Assembly (NCBI GenBank): GCA_021532125.1
Contig: JADYUX010000005.1
Span: 1 to 64,000 of the forward strand
DNA: 64,000 nt
Direction: 5' to 3'
Source of the DNA: Arcanobacterium haemolyticum
GTDB lineage: Bacteria; Actinomycetota; Actinomycetes; Actinomycetales; Actinomycetaceae
Numbering within the stretch: the first letter of the stretch is position 1; each line of letters starts with the position of its first letter. Of this stretch, positions 38,327-50,670 are shown one piece after another. Under the pieces are notes generated by a model. That model had not been told where the DNA came from, ran no database searches, and was given only the letters and a program-made list of their open reading frames with translations. The position numbers and the translations under genes were made by a program.

Positions 38327-38347
38327 ATATACCCCTATGGGGTATAT
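38327..38347. promoter_or_regulatory. CsoR-type operator 2
   Basis: Perfect 9-bp arms, ATATACCCC (38327-38335) and GGGGTATAT (38339-38347), with a 3-base centre. Its centre is 35 bases from that of operator 1. It probably covers the copZ promoter. Confidence 0.88.
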
Positions 38348-38460
38348 ATCCAGGGAGAAAATAGTTATCACTCAACAGGAGGTTTTCACGAGAGGGCCCG
38401 CCTTCCATCGAAGGAACAGGAAGAGCACCACGCCAGGCTTCAACGCCCAGGTACAACGAG

Positions 38461-38533
38461 AGCCGCCTATCGGACTCGAACCGATGACCTGCTGTTTACA
38501 AGACAGCTGCTCTACCAACTGAGCTAAGGCGGC
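38461..38533 (-). tRNA. tRNA-Thr (anticodon TGT)
   Basis: 73-nt cloverleaf on the minus strand: acceptor GCCGCCT/AGGCGGC, D-arm GCTC/GAGC, anticodon stem GCTGT/ACAGC around CTTGTAA (TGT), T-loop TTCGAGT. CCA is not encoded. Confidence 0.96.
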
Positions 38534-38665
38534 ACGCTACACAACGCAGCGTCCCTATCTTGCCAGAAAGTTACAGAGATAGACAAGCCAACGCCGTCAC
38601 AATTTCCCAATCATCACACATCATCAACGAACACCGCCCGCACGTCCCTATCGACCGCAACGCAA

Positions 38666-38700
38666 TGGCCCCTACAGCACACGTCATGCCATAGGGGCCA
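38666..38700 (-). terminator. Probable terminator of the DsbA-like gene
   Basis: TGGCCCCTA (38666-38674) pairs with TAGGGGCCA (38692-38700), 17-base loop; located 23 bases past the minus-strand stop. The 14-base sequence at 38655-38668 recurs at 31922-31935 beside another terminator. Confidence 0.65.
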
Positions 38701-38722
38701 AGATACGAGGGAATCAACCGGT

Positions 38723-39589
38723 TTAGGCGGCCTGCGCCTCGTTAATCGCGTTGATCAGTGCCGTATTCCAGTTCGTCAGCTTCTGGTCGTTGATGATTAC
38801 TGACGGCGTGCCAGTCAGGCCATTGTTCGTGAACTGTGTTGTCGCCTGCTCAACCAACGAATCCAACGACCCATTCTCAAGGGTGGTCTTCAGGTCAGCG
38901 ACGACATCGTCGGAAACTCCAACTTCCTTGGCGACCTTCAGAAGATCGTCGAGGGTCGGCAGGTCCGCCTGCTTCTTAAACACCGGATTCGAGAGGTCGG
39001 CAAACACCTTGTTATGGAAATCGACGTACTGCTCAGGAGCGTGCTCCGCAAGGAAGAAATCAGCAGCAGCACCGATAGTCGAGAACTTCTGGCCGATAAT
39101 CTCAACTGGCTGATAAACAAGAGTAATCTTGCCATCCTTTGCCATCTGAGAGAGCGTTTCACCGTACTGCGCTTCGAGATCGTTACAGTGCGTGCACAGG
39201 TAATCGAAGTAGACGCGCACGACAGGCTTACCTTCGTTCACCGATCCCGCTACGAGCGACGAGCCAACGGAGATCCCACCCATCGAATCGACGTTGGTTG
39301 GCAACGCACTCGGCAGTGCGTTATCACCAACAGTGAAGGCGGTGTACTGAGGCGCATCGCTTGATCCCGCGGAGTTCGCCGCATCGTCTTTCGAGTTCAC
39401 AATGACCGCAACGGCGGCCACCACAAGCGCGACAACAACGATGCTCGCAATAATCACGAGAAGGCGGTTGCGCTTTGCCCGCCGCTTCTCCTCCTCGTGA
39501 AGTTTCCGGGCGGCTTCGCGTGCAGCCGCGAGGCGCTCTGCCTTAGTCATGTTGGAACCCGAAGTTCCAGGAGTATTCCGTGATGCCAT
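38723..39589 (-). CDS. Membrane-anchored DsbA-like thioredoxin-fold protein
   Basis: 288 residues from the ATG at 39589 (the longer frame adds unconserved residues; no strong ribosome site). A charged N-terminal helix (KAERLAAAREAARKLHEEEKRRAKR), transmembrane helix about 42-65, then a Thioredoxin_4 domain with active site C132-T-H-C135 in YFDYLCTHCNDLEAQYG, cis-Pro in TGTPSVIIN, and inserted helices. Acts outside the membrane as a thiol oxidoreductase; in actinobacteria it forms disulfides in secreted proteins, likely including pilins and wall enzymes. No VKOR partner is adjacent. Confidence 0.9.
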   Translation of the reverse strand: MASRNTPGTSGSNMTKAERLAAAREAARKLHEEEKRRAKRNRLLVIIASIVVVALVVAAVAVIVNSKDDAANSAGSSDAPQYTAFTVGDNALPSALPTNVDSMGGISVGSSLVAGSVNEGKPVVRVYFDYLCTHCNDLEAQYGETLSQMAKDGKITLVYQPVEIIGQKFSTIGAAADFFLAEHAPEQYVDFHNKVFADLSNPVFKKQADLPTLDDLLKVAKEVGVSDDVVADLKTTLENGSLDSLVEQATTQFTNNGLTGTPSVIINDQKLTNWNTALINAINEAQAA

Positions 39590-39776
39590 AGGAGCATCAT
39601 AAAGGGCAAAACTGAACTCTCCTATGGCCCACCACGTATCCGAGCCACCACATTCGTCGCCCGCGCCTTTGCCCGACACTGCGATACCCGCACTTTTCAG
39701 CGGATTTATTCACGACGACGAAGCCCCAGCGTTACGAATTTTCCCAGGAGTGAAATAGGTTATGTGTGCTCGAAGC

Positions 39777-41579
39777 TCATCCTGTGTAGAAGGAAGGCTG
39801 CGTCAATGGCACCCAGTTCGGTTTCACACCAGCGGTAAACAAATAAAACGCAAGAGCCGCCGCAGCACCTACGAAAACAACGACCCAAAAAGCGCGATAA
39901 CCCGCCGAAGGAGCGATCGAGCGCGCTATGAGACGCGCCCCTTGTCGCGCACGCACGTTTGTACCGATATTCCACGAGGCCAGCACCTCAACCAACATCC
40001 CAATACTCAGCACAAGCCTGCCAAGGTACCCAATCGTCGCGCTCTCCTGGAGGCTCCCCAATACCCACACCACAGCGACAGCAAAAAAGATGCCAATTCC
40101 TGCACTAATCGCCTGGATAAAGAGAGCTTTGACGAAGTGCCACGGAAGGCGAAGGCACACATACAGACCTTCCGCCTTGAACGGGCCGCCTTTCTCCATC
40201 CTCCGAGTATGAAGAGAAGCATGGACACTGCCGACGATCGTCGCAATCACGGCACACGCCACGTAGACGAACGTTGCAACCGCAGGCAGCGAACTCGCTA
40301 AGGCTACGAGGATAGATGCAATAGCAACAAGCAACATGCGTGCCGGAGGCGCAGGCCGCATCCACTCAGGTAGTGAAGGCGGATAGGACGTAGGCATAGA
40401 CGATGGTTGCGCCACCACCGAGGGCCCATAGCTCTCAGGCATCGCAACCATCGGAAGCACGTGCGTGTCATTTCCCCCTGGCTGCGCAACGAGCGTTGGA
40501 GTCTCATACATATCCGTGCGAGGAGACTGCGCAACCAGAGGGGCCTCATTGGCGCGCCCATCATGAGGTAGCACATGTCCGGGCGACACGCCTTCTGTCG
40601 GATCACCGTGCCACCCAGGATTCCTTGCGGCACCTACCCCCTCGTTGACAACCGCCGTGACAGCTCGATCTGAAACACCCCCGGGGGAATCTTCATCGCC
40701 CACAACCTCGCCGTCCCAATCGGGAACGTACGTGGCCGCGGGATCGTCGACAATCGTCGGCGGCGTGACGTTTGCATCGACGAAACGCTGCCCGGACTCC
40801 GGAGAACGAATAACCTCGATAAGCTCGTCGAATGAAATCCGCTCAGCAGGGCGCGGTGAGAGAGCGCGGGCAAACGCTCCCGCCAGCTCGGCAGACAAGC
40901 CACTGAGGTTCACATCCCCCGTGACGACACGGCGCATGACCGCAGGCGAGCCACCACTCCCGTATGGGTGATTCCCGGTCGCAGCAAAAGCTACAATCGC
41001 CGCGAGCGCCCACCAATCCGCAGCTTCGTCGGGGCTTGCACCTTCAATGACGCGAGGATCGCAATACCCAGGTGTATGGGAGAGAGAACCGGCCTGTGTG
41101 AGGCGGGAATCGTCGTCGAGTTGAGCAATGCCAAAATCGATGAGCACCGGGCCACGCGGCCCCATCATGACGTTTGATGGTTTGAGATCCCTATGGAGTA
41201 CGCCACCACGATGGATGGAATCCACGGCATCGCGGAGTTGCTCGGCGAGGTGAACGAGGTCTTCTTCAGTGAAGATTCCATTGTCGACGACGTCTTGCTC
41301 CAGCGTAGGGCCGTCGATGAGTTCTGTGACGATAAAAGCCTCATCGTCGTCGGTTTCAGCGTCAAGGACCTCGGCGACGAACGGTCCCTTCACCTTTTGG
41401 AGCATACGTACTTCGCGGCGTAGACGCTCACGCCCACTGGCCGAAGCGACCACTGATGGATGGAGAAGTTTGAGCGCGACACGCGAACCGGCGGCATCCT
41501 CAGCTGCAAATACGGTCGACATGCCGCCGTACCCAATCCTTTTGATGAGCTTGTACCCACCGATAATCCTCTCGCGCAC
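39777..41579 (-). CDS. Ser/Thr protein kinase with polytopic C-terminal membrane domain
   Basis: 600 residues, GTG start. Kinase domain about 8-260: glycine loop RIGYGGMSTVFAAED, VALKLL lysine, catalytic loop HRDLKPSNVMM, DFG in LIDFGIAQL, and activation-segment TPGYCDPRV. A Pro/Asp-rich linker (about 270-415) precedes four or five hydrophobic helices (about 420-590). Actinobacterial PknB-type kinases usually have a single membrane pass and PASTA repeats; this architecture lacks them. Substrates unknown. Stands alone. Confidence 0.88.
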   Translation of the reverse strand: MRERIIGGYKLIKRIGYGGMSTVFAAEDAAGSRVALKLLHPSVVASASGRERLRREVRMLQKVKGPFVAEVLDAETDDDEAFIVTELIDGPTLEQDVVDNGIFTEEDLVHLAEQLRDAVDSIHRGGVLHRDLKPSNVMMGPRGPVLIDFGIAQLDDDSRLTQAGSLSHTPGYCDPRVIEGASPDEAADWWALAAIVAFAATGNHPYGSGGSPAVMRRVVTGDVNLSGLSAELAGAFARALSPRPAERISFDELIEVIRSPESGQRFVDANVTPPTIVDDPAATYVPDWDGEVVGDEDSPGGVSDRAVTAVVNEGVGAARNPGWHGDPTEGVSPGHVLPHDGRANEAPLVAQSPRTDMYETPTLVAQPGGNDTHVLPMVAMPESYGPSVVAQPSSMPTSYPPSLPEWMRPAPPARMLLVAIASILVALASSLPAVATFVYVACAVIATIVGSVHASLHTRRMEKGGPFKAEGLYVCLRLPWHFVKALFIQAISAGIGIFFAVAVVWVLGSLQESATIGYLGRLVLSIGMLVEVLASWNIGTNVRARQGARLIARSIAPSAGYRAFWVVVFVGAAAALAFYLFTAGVKPNWVPLTQPSFYTG

Positions 41580-42068
41580 CCTTCTACGCTACCTGAGCTT
41601 TCCCCATAGCGCCGCGACACAGTGGGGACGTGGGCCCAGGGCAGCGACGCCGCAGCGAGATGCGCCACGATATCCGGCGTACAGAGTGGGGACGTGGGCC
41701 CAGGGCAGCGACGCCGCAGCCTAGCCCAGCAGCTCGACATAGGGAGTCAGCTAACCCGGCCACCTCAGAGAGCTCGGGATGTCGTCGTGAAAAATTCACG
41801 ACGTGGCCTTTACCGCATTTTTCTCTTGATACTGCAGACGAATATCCGCGGAATTCCCCGCCAAATCTGTAGACATCTGCTCGTCGTCCTCTCCGTTTAG
41901 AACTTCTCCCCACCCTTCCGCCGTGGCAGAAACACACACATACATGCCACAATGAGGGAGGTTCGCCTCGAAGTTCGCTTCGCGACGGGCTGTGTCAGAG
42001 TCGACACGCACTCGGCACCTTTCACTCGGATCGTCCGGCACGTACCTGCCGGTGAAGGGACCATATTC
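41580..42068. other. Long intergenic region with a 36-bp direct repeat
   Basis: About 490 bases between the kinase gene (-) and the ABC ATPase (+). It contains the duplicated 36-mer (41621-41720) and otherwise no supportable gene; the frame extending the ATPase upstream to 41952 lacks family similarity. Confidence 0.55.
41621..41720. repeat. Two exact 36-bp direct repeats separated by 28 bp
   Basis: Copy 1 is 41621-41656 and copy 2 is 41685-41720, both starting AGTGGGGACGTGGGCCCAGG and ending GACGCCGCAGC. The 28-base spacer shows no relation to either. Only two copies; no cas genes in the window. Confidence 0.9.
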
Positions 42069-43187
42069 ATGGCTAGCGTTACCTTTGACAAGGCAACACG
42101 GATCTACCCAGGAGCGGACTATCCTGCTGTAGATCGCCTCTCACTCGACATTGCAGACGGGGAATTTCTCGTTCTCGTCGGCCCATCAGGATGCGGCAAA
42201 TCAACATCGTTGCGCATGCTCGCCGGCCTCGAAGAACTCACCTCCGGCCGCATCTTTATCGGTTCGCGCGATGTCACTGACGTCTCTCCGAAAGAGCGCG
42301 ATATCGCAATGGTTTTCCAGAACTACGCGCTCTACCCCCACATGACTGTCGCCGACAACATGGGCTTCGCTCTCAAAATTGCCGGTGAACCTCACGACGT
42401 CATACGCAAACGCGTTGAAGAGGCCGCCCGCATCCTCGATCTTGAACCCTATCTCGACCGTGAACCGAAGGCCCTCTCAGGTGGCCAACGCCAACGCGTC
42501 GCTATGGGCCGAGCTATCGTCCGTGAACCCCAGGTGTTCCTCATGGATGAGCCGCTTTCCAACCTCGATGCCAAACTGCGCGTCCAAACCCGCACCCAGA
42601 TTTCCTCGCTCCAACGCCGCCTCGGCATCACGACCGTCTACGTCACCCACGACCAGACTGAAGCACTCTCGATGGGCGACCGCATCGCCGTCCTCAAAGA
42701 TGGCGTACTCCAGCAAGTCGCAGGGCCACAAGAGATGTACCAACGCCCCGCGAATGCTTTCGTCGCCGGCTTCATGGGATCACCGGCAATGAACCTCGGC
42801 ACGTGGCGCACTGACGGCGAGGACGCGGTTTTCGGCAGCGCACGCATCCGAGTTCCCCGCGAGATCCGCGCCGCACTCACTGAAGCGGATGACGGCCACA
42901 TCACGATCGGTTTCCGCCCAGAAGCCGCACACATCGTCACTGAGAAATCGCAGCTCGCTCTCAACGTCGACGTCACCGAATCCATCGGTTCCGACGCCTA
43001 TGTCCATGGGCCAATCCTCGGCGCAGAAAACGAAACAACAACCTTCGGCTCGGGTGACGCTTCCAACCAGCTCACCCTCCGGATCGACCCCAATCACATC
43101 CCCATCGGGGGAACAACTATCAACCTGTCTGTCAGCGACGACGACCTCCACTTCTTCTCCGCATCAACAGGAGATCGACTCAACTAA
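42069..43187 (+). CDS. ABC transporter ATPase, MalK/UgpC/MsmX type
   Basis: 372 residues from the ATG at 42069 (GAAGGGA upstream). Walker A GPSGCGKSTS, Q-loop FQNYALYPHM, signature LSGGQRQRV, Walker B VFLMDEPLSNLDAKL, H-loop VTHDQTEALSMGD, and a C-terminal TOBE/OB regulatory domain (about 240-372). Energises carbohydrate importers; such ATPases often serve several permeases. No permease or binding protein is adjacent, fitting a shared MsmX-like ATPase. Confidence 0.93.
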   Translation: MASVTFDKATRIYPGADYPAVDRLSLDIADGEFLVLVGPSGCGKSTSLRMLAGLEELTSGRIFIGSRDVTDVSPKERDIAMVFQNYALYPHMTVADNMGFALKIAGEPHDVIRKRVEEAARILDLEPYLDREPKALSGGQRQRVAMGRAIVREPQVFLMDEPLSNLDAKLRVQTRTQISSLQRRLGITTVYVTHDQTEALSMGDRIAVLKDGVLQQVAGPQEMYQRPANAFVAGFMGSPAMNLGTWRTDGEDAVFGSARIRVPREIRAALTEADDGHITIGFRPEAAHIVTEKSQLALNVDVTESIGSDAYVHGPILGAENETTTFGSGDASNQLTLRIDPNHIPIGGTTINLSVSDDDLHFFSASTGDRLN

Positions 43188-43195
43188 CACCACAC

Positions 43196-43243
43196 ACGAC
43201 GAAGTCTGGGCCACGCCTCGCCGCAACGCCCAGACTTCGTCGT
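43196..43243 (+). terminator. Terminator after the ABC ATPase
   Basis: Perfect 15-bp inverted repeat, ACGACGAAGTCTGGG (43196-43210) with its complement at 43229-43243, 18-base loop. Confidence 0.8.
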
Positions 43244-43305
43244 TCATCCCTGCGCACCGTACCCACGCGCAATCAACACTTTCGTACCGCAATCAAAGGA
43301 AAACG

Positions 43306-44529
43306 ATGAAGCAGTCGCTCAATATCACCGCTGTCGAACTTGAGCCTGCCCTCCTTGACCTCCCCTGGGATCTCCCCCTTGAACACTGGCCAGACGACCT
43401 CGTCGCCGCACTCCCCCGCGGAATCTCCCGCCATATCGTGCGCTTCGTCAACCTCGACAAAGACCGCATCATTGCCGTCAAAGAAATCGGTGAGCATCGC
43501 GCCCACCACGAATATGACGCCCTACGTAACCTCGAACGCCTCGGCGCACCAGCCGTGGAACCCGTCGCAGTCATCACCGGGCGCACAACCAGCGATGGCG
43601 AAGCCCTCGGCGCCTGCCTCATCACAGCCCACCTCCCCTATTCGCTGCCCTATCGCGCCCTCTTTGGGAACCATCAACGCCCAGAAACAGCCAAACGCCT
43701 CATCGACGCACTCTCTGTGCTCATGGTGAGGCTCCACCTCCTCGGATTCTTTTGGGGCGATGTCTCACTCTCCAACACTCTTTTCCGCCGAGACGCCGGA
43801 GCATTTGCCGCATATCTCGTGGACGCCGAAACAGGCGAAATCTACGACACCATCACACATGGAAAACGCGACTACGACATCGACGTGGCACGCACCAACA
43901 TCATCGGCGAACTCATGGACCTCCAAGCAGGTGGCGTCCTCCCAGACGACTACGACGCCATCGCTATTGGTGACTACTTCGTCAAACGCTACAACGAACT
44001 CTGGGCGGAGCTCACCAAACAAACATCCATGCGCACCAACGAGCGTTGGAAAGTCGCCGAACGAATCGAGCGCCTCAACGATCTCGGATTCGACGTTGGT
44101 GAACTCGCCATGACGAGCGACCTCGACGGAACCCACCTCTACATCCAACCCAAAGTTGTCGATGCAGGGCACTATTCGCGCCTCATCATGCGCCTCACGG
44201 GTATGGATGTCGAGGAAAACCAGGCCCGCCGCATGATGAACGACATCGAGCAGTACCGCGCAAACCACAACATGATGAACGAGGATCTCCTAGCCGTCGC
44301 GCACGACTGGATGATCAACGTCTTCGAGCCAACGGTCGGCGGCGTACCTCACGAGCTCCGCGGAAAACTCGAACCCGGCGAGATCTTCCACCAGTTCCTC
44401 GAACACCGTTGGTACATCTCAGAACAAGCCGGCCACGATATTCCCTCCGACGAAGCGCTACGCTCCTTCGTCGACAACGTTCTCCGGCTTCGGCGCGACG
44501 AACGCTCCTTCCTCGATCACCGAGAATAA
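43306..44529 (+). CDS. DUF4032-family kinase-like protein
   Basis: 407 residues from the ATG at 43306 (AAAGGAAA upstream); the longer frame overlaps the ABC gene in another frame. It has a lipopolysaccharide-kinase-like fold: VNLDKDRIIAVKEIGEHRAHHEYDAL (ATP lysine and helix-C Glu), FFWGDVSLSNTLF (catalytic Asp and Asn) and YLVDAETGE (metal Asp). A C-terminal DUF4032 region (about 230-400) follows. Actinobacteria-specific; probably phosphorylates a small molecule or glycan, substrate unknown. Convergent with asd. Confidence 0.88.
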   Translation: MKQSLNITAVELEPALLDLPWDLPLEHWPDDLVAALPRGISRHIVRFVNLDKDRIIAVKEIGEHRAHHEYDALRNLERLGAPAVEPVAVITGRTTSDGEALGACLITAHLPYSLPYRALFGNHQRPETAKRLIDALSVLMVRLHLLGFFWGDVSLSNTLFRRDAGAFAAYLVDAETGEIYDTITHGKRDYDIDVARTNIIGELMDLQAGGVLPDDYDAIAIGDYFVKRYNELWAELTKQTSMRTNERWKVAERIERLNDLGFDVGELAMTSDLDGTHLYIQPKVVDAGHYSRLIMRLTGMDVEENQARRMMNDIEQYRANHNMMNEDLLAVAHDWMINVFEPTVGGVPHELRGKLEPGEIFHQFLEHRWYISEQAGHDIPSDEALRSFVDNVLRLRRDERSFLDHRE

Positions 44530-44550
44530 GCGCACCACTCCGTATGAAAA

Positions 44551-44579
44551 GAGCGAGGCGGGCAGAACCCGCCTCGCTC
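44551..44579. terminator. Bidirectional terminator between DUF4032 and asd
   Basis: GAGCGAGGCGGG (44551-44562), loop CAGAA, CCCGCCTCGCTC (44568-44579). Confidence 0.88.
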
Positions 44580-44593
44580 CGACACTGGGGAAC

Positions 44594-46902
<2,309 letters not shown>

Positions 46903-47023
46903 GTGCTACTCCTTCGCTGTACGCGATTCATCGTATAGAGCGCCCGAAGCGTGAGAGCTGCGAGTCTCGTTAGGTGGACACGAGCGGAGGCGAGAGGTGG
47001 ATGACCGGGCGAAAGTGAGGTTC

Positions 47024-47665
47024 TTAGAAGCCGGGTTCGGCGCCCTTGTCTTGGGTGGGTGTGTGGATTCGTTGACGCCCTTCGAAGGCGCGGGAGAGGG
47101 TGATTTCGTCGGCGTATTCGAGGTCGCCGCCGACGGGTAGGCCGGAGGCGAGTCGCGAAACTGCCACCCCGAGCGTGGAGAGGAGGCGGATCAGGTAGGC
47201 GGCGGTCGCTTCGCCTTCGATGTTCGGATCGGTGGCGAGGATGACTTCGGTGACAGCGCCATCGGAGAGGCGCGAGAGGAGTTCGCGGATACGGAGGTCG
47301 TCTGGCCCTATTCCTTGGATGGGATTGATGGCGCCTCCGAGCACGTGGTAGCGGCCGCGGAATTCTCTGGTCCGTTCAATGGCGACGATATCTTTGGCTT
47401 CTTCGACTACGCAGATGACGGAGTCAAGGCGGCGTGGGTCGGAGCAGATTGCGCAGATGGTGGATTCTGTGACGTTGCCACATCGTTCGCAGAAATGGAC
47501 GCGATCTTTCACTTTTTGGATGGATTGAATGAGGGCTTGGGTGTCGGTTGGATCTGCTTCGAGGATGTGGAAGGCGATGCGTTGGGCGCCTTTGGGGCCG
47601 ATGCCGGGAAGTCGCCCCAGTTCGTCGATAAGTTCTTGAACTGCGCCGTCATAGACTCCGGCCAT
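47024..47665 (-). CDS. recR: Recombination mediator RecR
   Basis: 213 residues. N-terminal helix-hairpin-helix ([20 protein letters not shown]), zinc site C-x2-C-x11-C (FCERCGN...ICAIC), Toprim domain ([32 protein letters not shown]) and C-terminal Walker-B-like [17 protein letters not shown]. With RecO/RecF it loads RecA at gaps. The ATG overlaps the dnaX stop (TGATG), typical of dnaX-recR pairs. Confidence 0.97.
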   Translation of the reverse strand: MAGVYDGAVQELIDELGRLPGIGPKGAQRIAFHILEADPTDTQALIQSIQKVKDRVHFCERCGNVTESTICAICSDPRRLDSVICVVEEAKDIVAIERTREFRGRYHVLGGAINPIQGIGPDDLRIRELLSRLSDGAVTEVILATDPNIEGEATAAYLIRLLSTLGVAVSRLASGLPVGGDLEYADEITLSRAFEGRQRIHTPTQDKGAEPGF

Positions 47666-50595
47666 CAGATGCCGTTCCTTTCTTCTGCGATTTCTTCGAT
47701 GACTGTCCCTCCGAACGTTTCGAGGACGACATCAATTCCCACGAGGTTGGATTGTTCGATTGTGGGATCGTCGGCGCTCACTTCGTCTTCTTCCGACGTA
47801 AATCCTTGGGAGGGCTGTGGTGCTGGGATTGGGCGCCGGGGAGCTCCTGAGCCGTGTGTGGCGCGGATGCGTTCGGCGAGTGAGCCTCCTTGTGCGGCCG
47901 GGGTACGGCCCGCTTGGGACATGCTTGCGAAGGATGGAACGGGCGGCATGTTCTGTTTATAGAACGGGACGGGCGGCGTAGCCGGGGTGGGGGATGCGAT
48001 TGAACCCTCGGGGGCTTGCACCCGCCTCGGCGTTGATGATTCGACCGGCTCATGTGCTTGCGGTTGCGTTGGCGACGCTTCTGAAGGTGATACCGCAGGT
48101 TTCCTGTCGGATAGCTCGGGTGGAGTGGGTTGTGAAGCTGCCGGTGGAGTTGTGTGAGCGTGGAGCTCTCGTGTGGGGCCGCCTGTATTGCTCGGGGTGT
48201 CGATGAGTTGTGCGAGCACTCCCGCTGGATCTGCCGTGTCAGATGGTTCTGCAGCGCTTGCGGCCGAGGTTGGGCTGGGCGGCGCGATGTGAGGGACCGG
48301 TACGGCCTCACGTGGTGGTGCGGTGTGCTCGCGGCTTTCGGCGACGTGTTCTTCGGGAGTCGGCGCAGCTGCGGGCGCAGGAGCTGATGCAGACTCGGGA
48401 GCCGGCGCAGCCATGGGTGCTTGAGCAGGCTTTGACGACGAGCTTCGCGCCCATTCTGGTTCGGGGATGGCGTATTCGGGTGGTTCGGGTTCGTCGCCGA
48501 ATTCGTCGAAGGGTGGGTAGTTGTCGAATGGTGCGGGTTCGGGTTCTGGCTGTTGCTCGGCTGGTGTAGCCTGCTGGCCGGCATTTGCGCCCTCTCGATC
48601 GGCCGCTGTATCCCGTTGGCTTGCGGGGGCGGTTGCAGATTCTGCGTGGGTGGGCGTGCCTGTGTTTGCGGGTTGGGTGCCATGTGCTGAGTGGCGCGCC
48701 GGCTGCGTGGGAGTGATGGGTGTAGGAGTGGAGGGGCGTTGGCTTGGTGCCGCCTCCTGGGCGGCATCAGCTTTTGGGAGCACATCACCTGCGATCACGT
48801 TGACGGTGAGGCCGGGCGTGATGATATCCGCGAGGGCTCGTGCTAGTTCTTCGGCGTGGCCTTGTGAGGTGAAGCGTTCGACGAGGTCGGGTTTGTTGGC
48901 CGGGAATCCAATAGTGAGGGTCGTGCCTTCGAGCGCGACGGGTGTTGCAGTGACGGCCTGGGCGTAGCCTCGCACAGAAAGCCCATGACGTTTCTTTGAC
49001 GTGAGAATCTCGTGCCAGTTGCGGCGGAGCTCGTCGATTGATGTGTGTTCTGGTGCGGTAGGCGCCGGCTGAGAAGGAGCTTTTATCTGTTCTTGTGCCA
49101 CTTCTGTGGGAGCGTTGTTTCGGTGTTCATCCTGCGGAGTGGGCGAGGGGCGGACTGGCGCGTTGTGTGTTTCCGGTTGCACTGCGGGCGCGGGTTTCGC
49201 CTGGTGCTGTGGCTGTGGCTGGGAGCTCACGGTATCCGACGGTTGCGTGTATTCCGGGTTGTGATTTTCCGCTGCGCGAGTGGCGGCAGCCTGTGTAGGC
49301 GTTCCGCTGTGAGCTGCCCAGGCGGGTGAGATTTCGCGGCGGGCGGTTGGCGCCGGTTGGGCAGGTGCGGTTGTTCCTTTTGCGATTGCTGCGGCGGGAC
49401 GCTGCCGCGGCGCGCGGGGCGCTGAGTTCCCTGTGGGCGCACTTTGGCGGGAAGGAGCGGCGCCTGCGGGTGCAGCTACGGTGGCGCTTCCGGTTGATGT
49501 TGGCACGAGGAGGCGTGCACAGAGAAGTTCTAGTTGGAGGCGTGGCGACGTGGCGCCAACCATCTGGCTGAGCGCTGAGTTCACAAGGTCAGCGCTGTGT
49601 GAGGCTCGTACTGCGCCGAGGTGTTCAGCTTGTGCGCTCATGCGCTGGAACTGATCTTGTGGAACTGACGTGAAGACGTCGCTGGCTTGATCACCGGCTA
49701 GAGCAATGAGGATGACGTCACGTAAACGTTGCAGGAGATCTTCGACGAACCGGCGAGGGTCGTGCCCAGATTGCACGATGCGTTCGACTACGGCAAAGAG
49801 AGATACGCCGTCGCTCGCAGCGATAGCTTCTACGGCGTCGTCAAGAATCGAACCGTCGGTGTACCCGAGTAGGCCGATGGCATTGTCGTATTCGAGGATT
49901 CCCGTATCGGTGCCGCCGATGAGCTGATCGAGAACTGAGAGTGAATCGCGCACAGACCCGCCTCCAGCTCGCACGACGAGCGGGATAACACCGGGCCCGA
50001 CCTCGATGCCTTCGTCTGCAGCCACCTGGTGCAGGAAACCGTCGAGGATTTCCGGAGGGACGAGGCGGAAGGGGTAGTGGTGCGTACGCGAACGGATGGT
50101 GCCAATCACCTTGTCGGGTTCGGTGGTGGCGAAGATGAACTTAACGTGCGGCGGTGGTTCTTCGACGAGCTTGAGCAGGGCGTTAAAGCCCTGGTTCGAC
50201 ACCATGTGAGCCTCGTCGATGATGAAAATTTTGTAGCGATCGCGGGCCGGGGCAAAGGAGGCACGTTCAATGAGATCGCGGGCATCATCCACGCCGCCGT
50301 GGCTCGCGGCGTCCATTTCGACAACGTCGAGCGAACCCGATCCCGAGAGTGAAAGTTCACGGCACGATTCACACTCACCACACGGGGTATCGGTGGGGTA
50401 CTGCACGCAGTTGAGACAGCGCGCAAGAATACGCGCTGATGTGGTCTTTCCGCACCCGCGCGGACCAGAAAAGAGGTAAGCATGCGCTGTCTTTTCCGCA
50501 CGCAAAGCTGCCATCAGGGGGCGAGTGACGTGCTCTTGCCCAATGACGTCTTGGAACTGCTGCGGACGATACCGTCGATATAGTGCCATGCTCAC
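47665..50595 (-). CDS. dnaX: DNA polymerase III subunits gamma/tau
   Basis: 976 residues (GTG at 50595; ATG at 50589 is an alternative). Clamp-loader AAA+ core 1-370: [19 protein letters not shown], Walker [14 protein letters not shown], zinc-binding cysteines [19 protein letters not shown], Walker [11 protein letters not shown], sensor FATTEPDKV. Residues about 375-530 and 610-900 are unusually long Pro/Ala/Gln/Glu-rich linkers around a small folded tau-like domain (about 535-610). Longer than average. No slippery frameshift site was recognised. Upstream is ffs, downstream recR. Confidence 0.95.
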   Translation of the reverse strand: MSMALYRRYRPQQFQDVIGQEHVTRPLMAALRAEKTAHAYLFSGPRGCGKTTSARILARCLNCVQYPTDTPCGECESCRELSLSGSGSLDVVEMDAASHGGVDDARDLIERASFAPARDRYKIFIIDEAHMVSNQGFNALLKLVEEPPPHVKFIFATTEPDKVIGTIRSRTHHYPFRLVPPEILDGFLHQVAADEGIEVGPGVIPLVVRAGGGSVRDSLSVLDQLIGGTDTGILEYDNAIGLLGYTDGSILDDAVEAIAASDGVSLFAVVERIVQSGHDPRRFVEDLLQRLRDVILIALAGDQASDVFTSVPQDQFQRMSAQAEHLGAVRASHSADLVNSALSQMVGATSPRLQLELLCARLLVPTSTGSATVAAPAGAAPSRQSAPTGNSAPRAPRQRPAAAIAKGTTAPAQPAPTARREISPAWAAHSGTPTQAAATRAAENHNPEYTQPSDTVSSQPQPQHQAKPAPAVQPETHNAPVRPSPTPQDEHRNNAPTEVAQEQIKAPSQPAPTAPEHTSIDELRRNWHEILTSKKRHGLSVRGYAQAVTATPVALEGTTLTIGFPANKPDLVERFTSQGHAEELARALADIITPGLTVNVIAGDVLPKADAAQEAAPSQRPSTPTPITPTQPARHSAHGTQPANTGTPTHAESATAPASQRDTAADREGANAGQQATPAEQQPEPEPAPFDNYPPFDEFGDEPEPPEYAIPEPEWARSSSSKPAQAPMAAPAPESASAPAPAAAPTPEEHVAESREHTAPPREAVPVPHIAPPSPTSAASAAEPSDTADPAGVLAQLIDTPSNTGGPTRELHAHTTPPAASQPTPPELSDRKPAVSPSEASPTQPQAHEPVESSTPRRVQAPEGSIASPTPATPPVPFYKQNMPPVPSFASMSQAGRTPAAQGGSLAERIRATHGSGAPRRPIPAPQPSQGFTSEEDEVSADDPTIEQSNLVGIDVVLETFGGTVIEEIAEERNGI

Positions 50596-50670
50596 GGGAT
50601 AAGTCTACGGGGAGCGAGCGACAGAATTTGGCAGACTTTTTCACAGAGCCGCCCCGAACACACAAACAAA

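Noticed and set aside
41621-41720. CRISPR array (36-bp repeats, 28-bp spacer)
   Set aside because: Only two repeat units, no cas genes nearby, GC-rich repeat without a usual CRISPR end; reported as a direct repeat instead.
41952-42068. 39-residue upstream extension of the MalK-type ATPase
   Set aside because: Unlike any family member; the ATG at 42069 has a ribosome site and the conserved N-terminus.
47778-48788. 336-codon frame overlapping dnaX
   Set aside because: Shadow frame produced by the Pro/Ala/Gln-rich low-complexity linker of dnaX.
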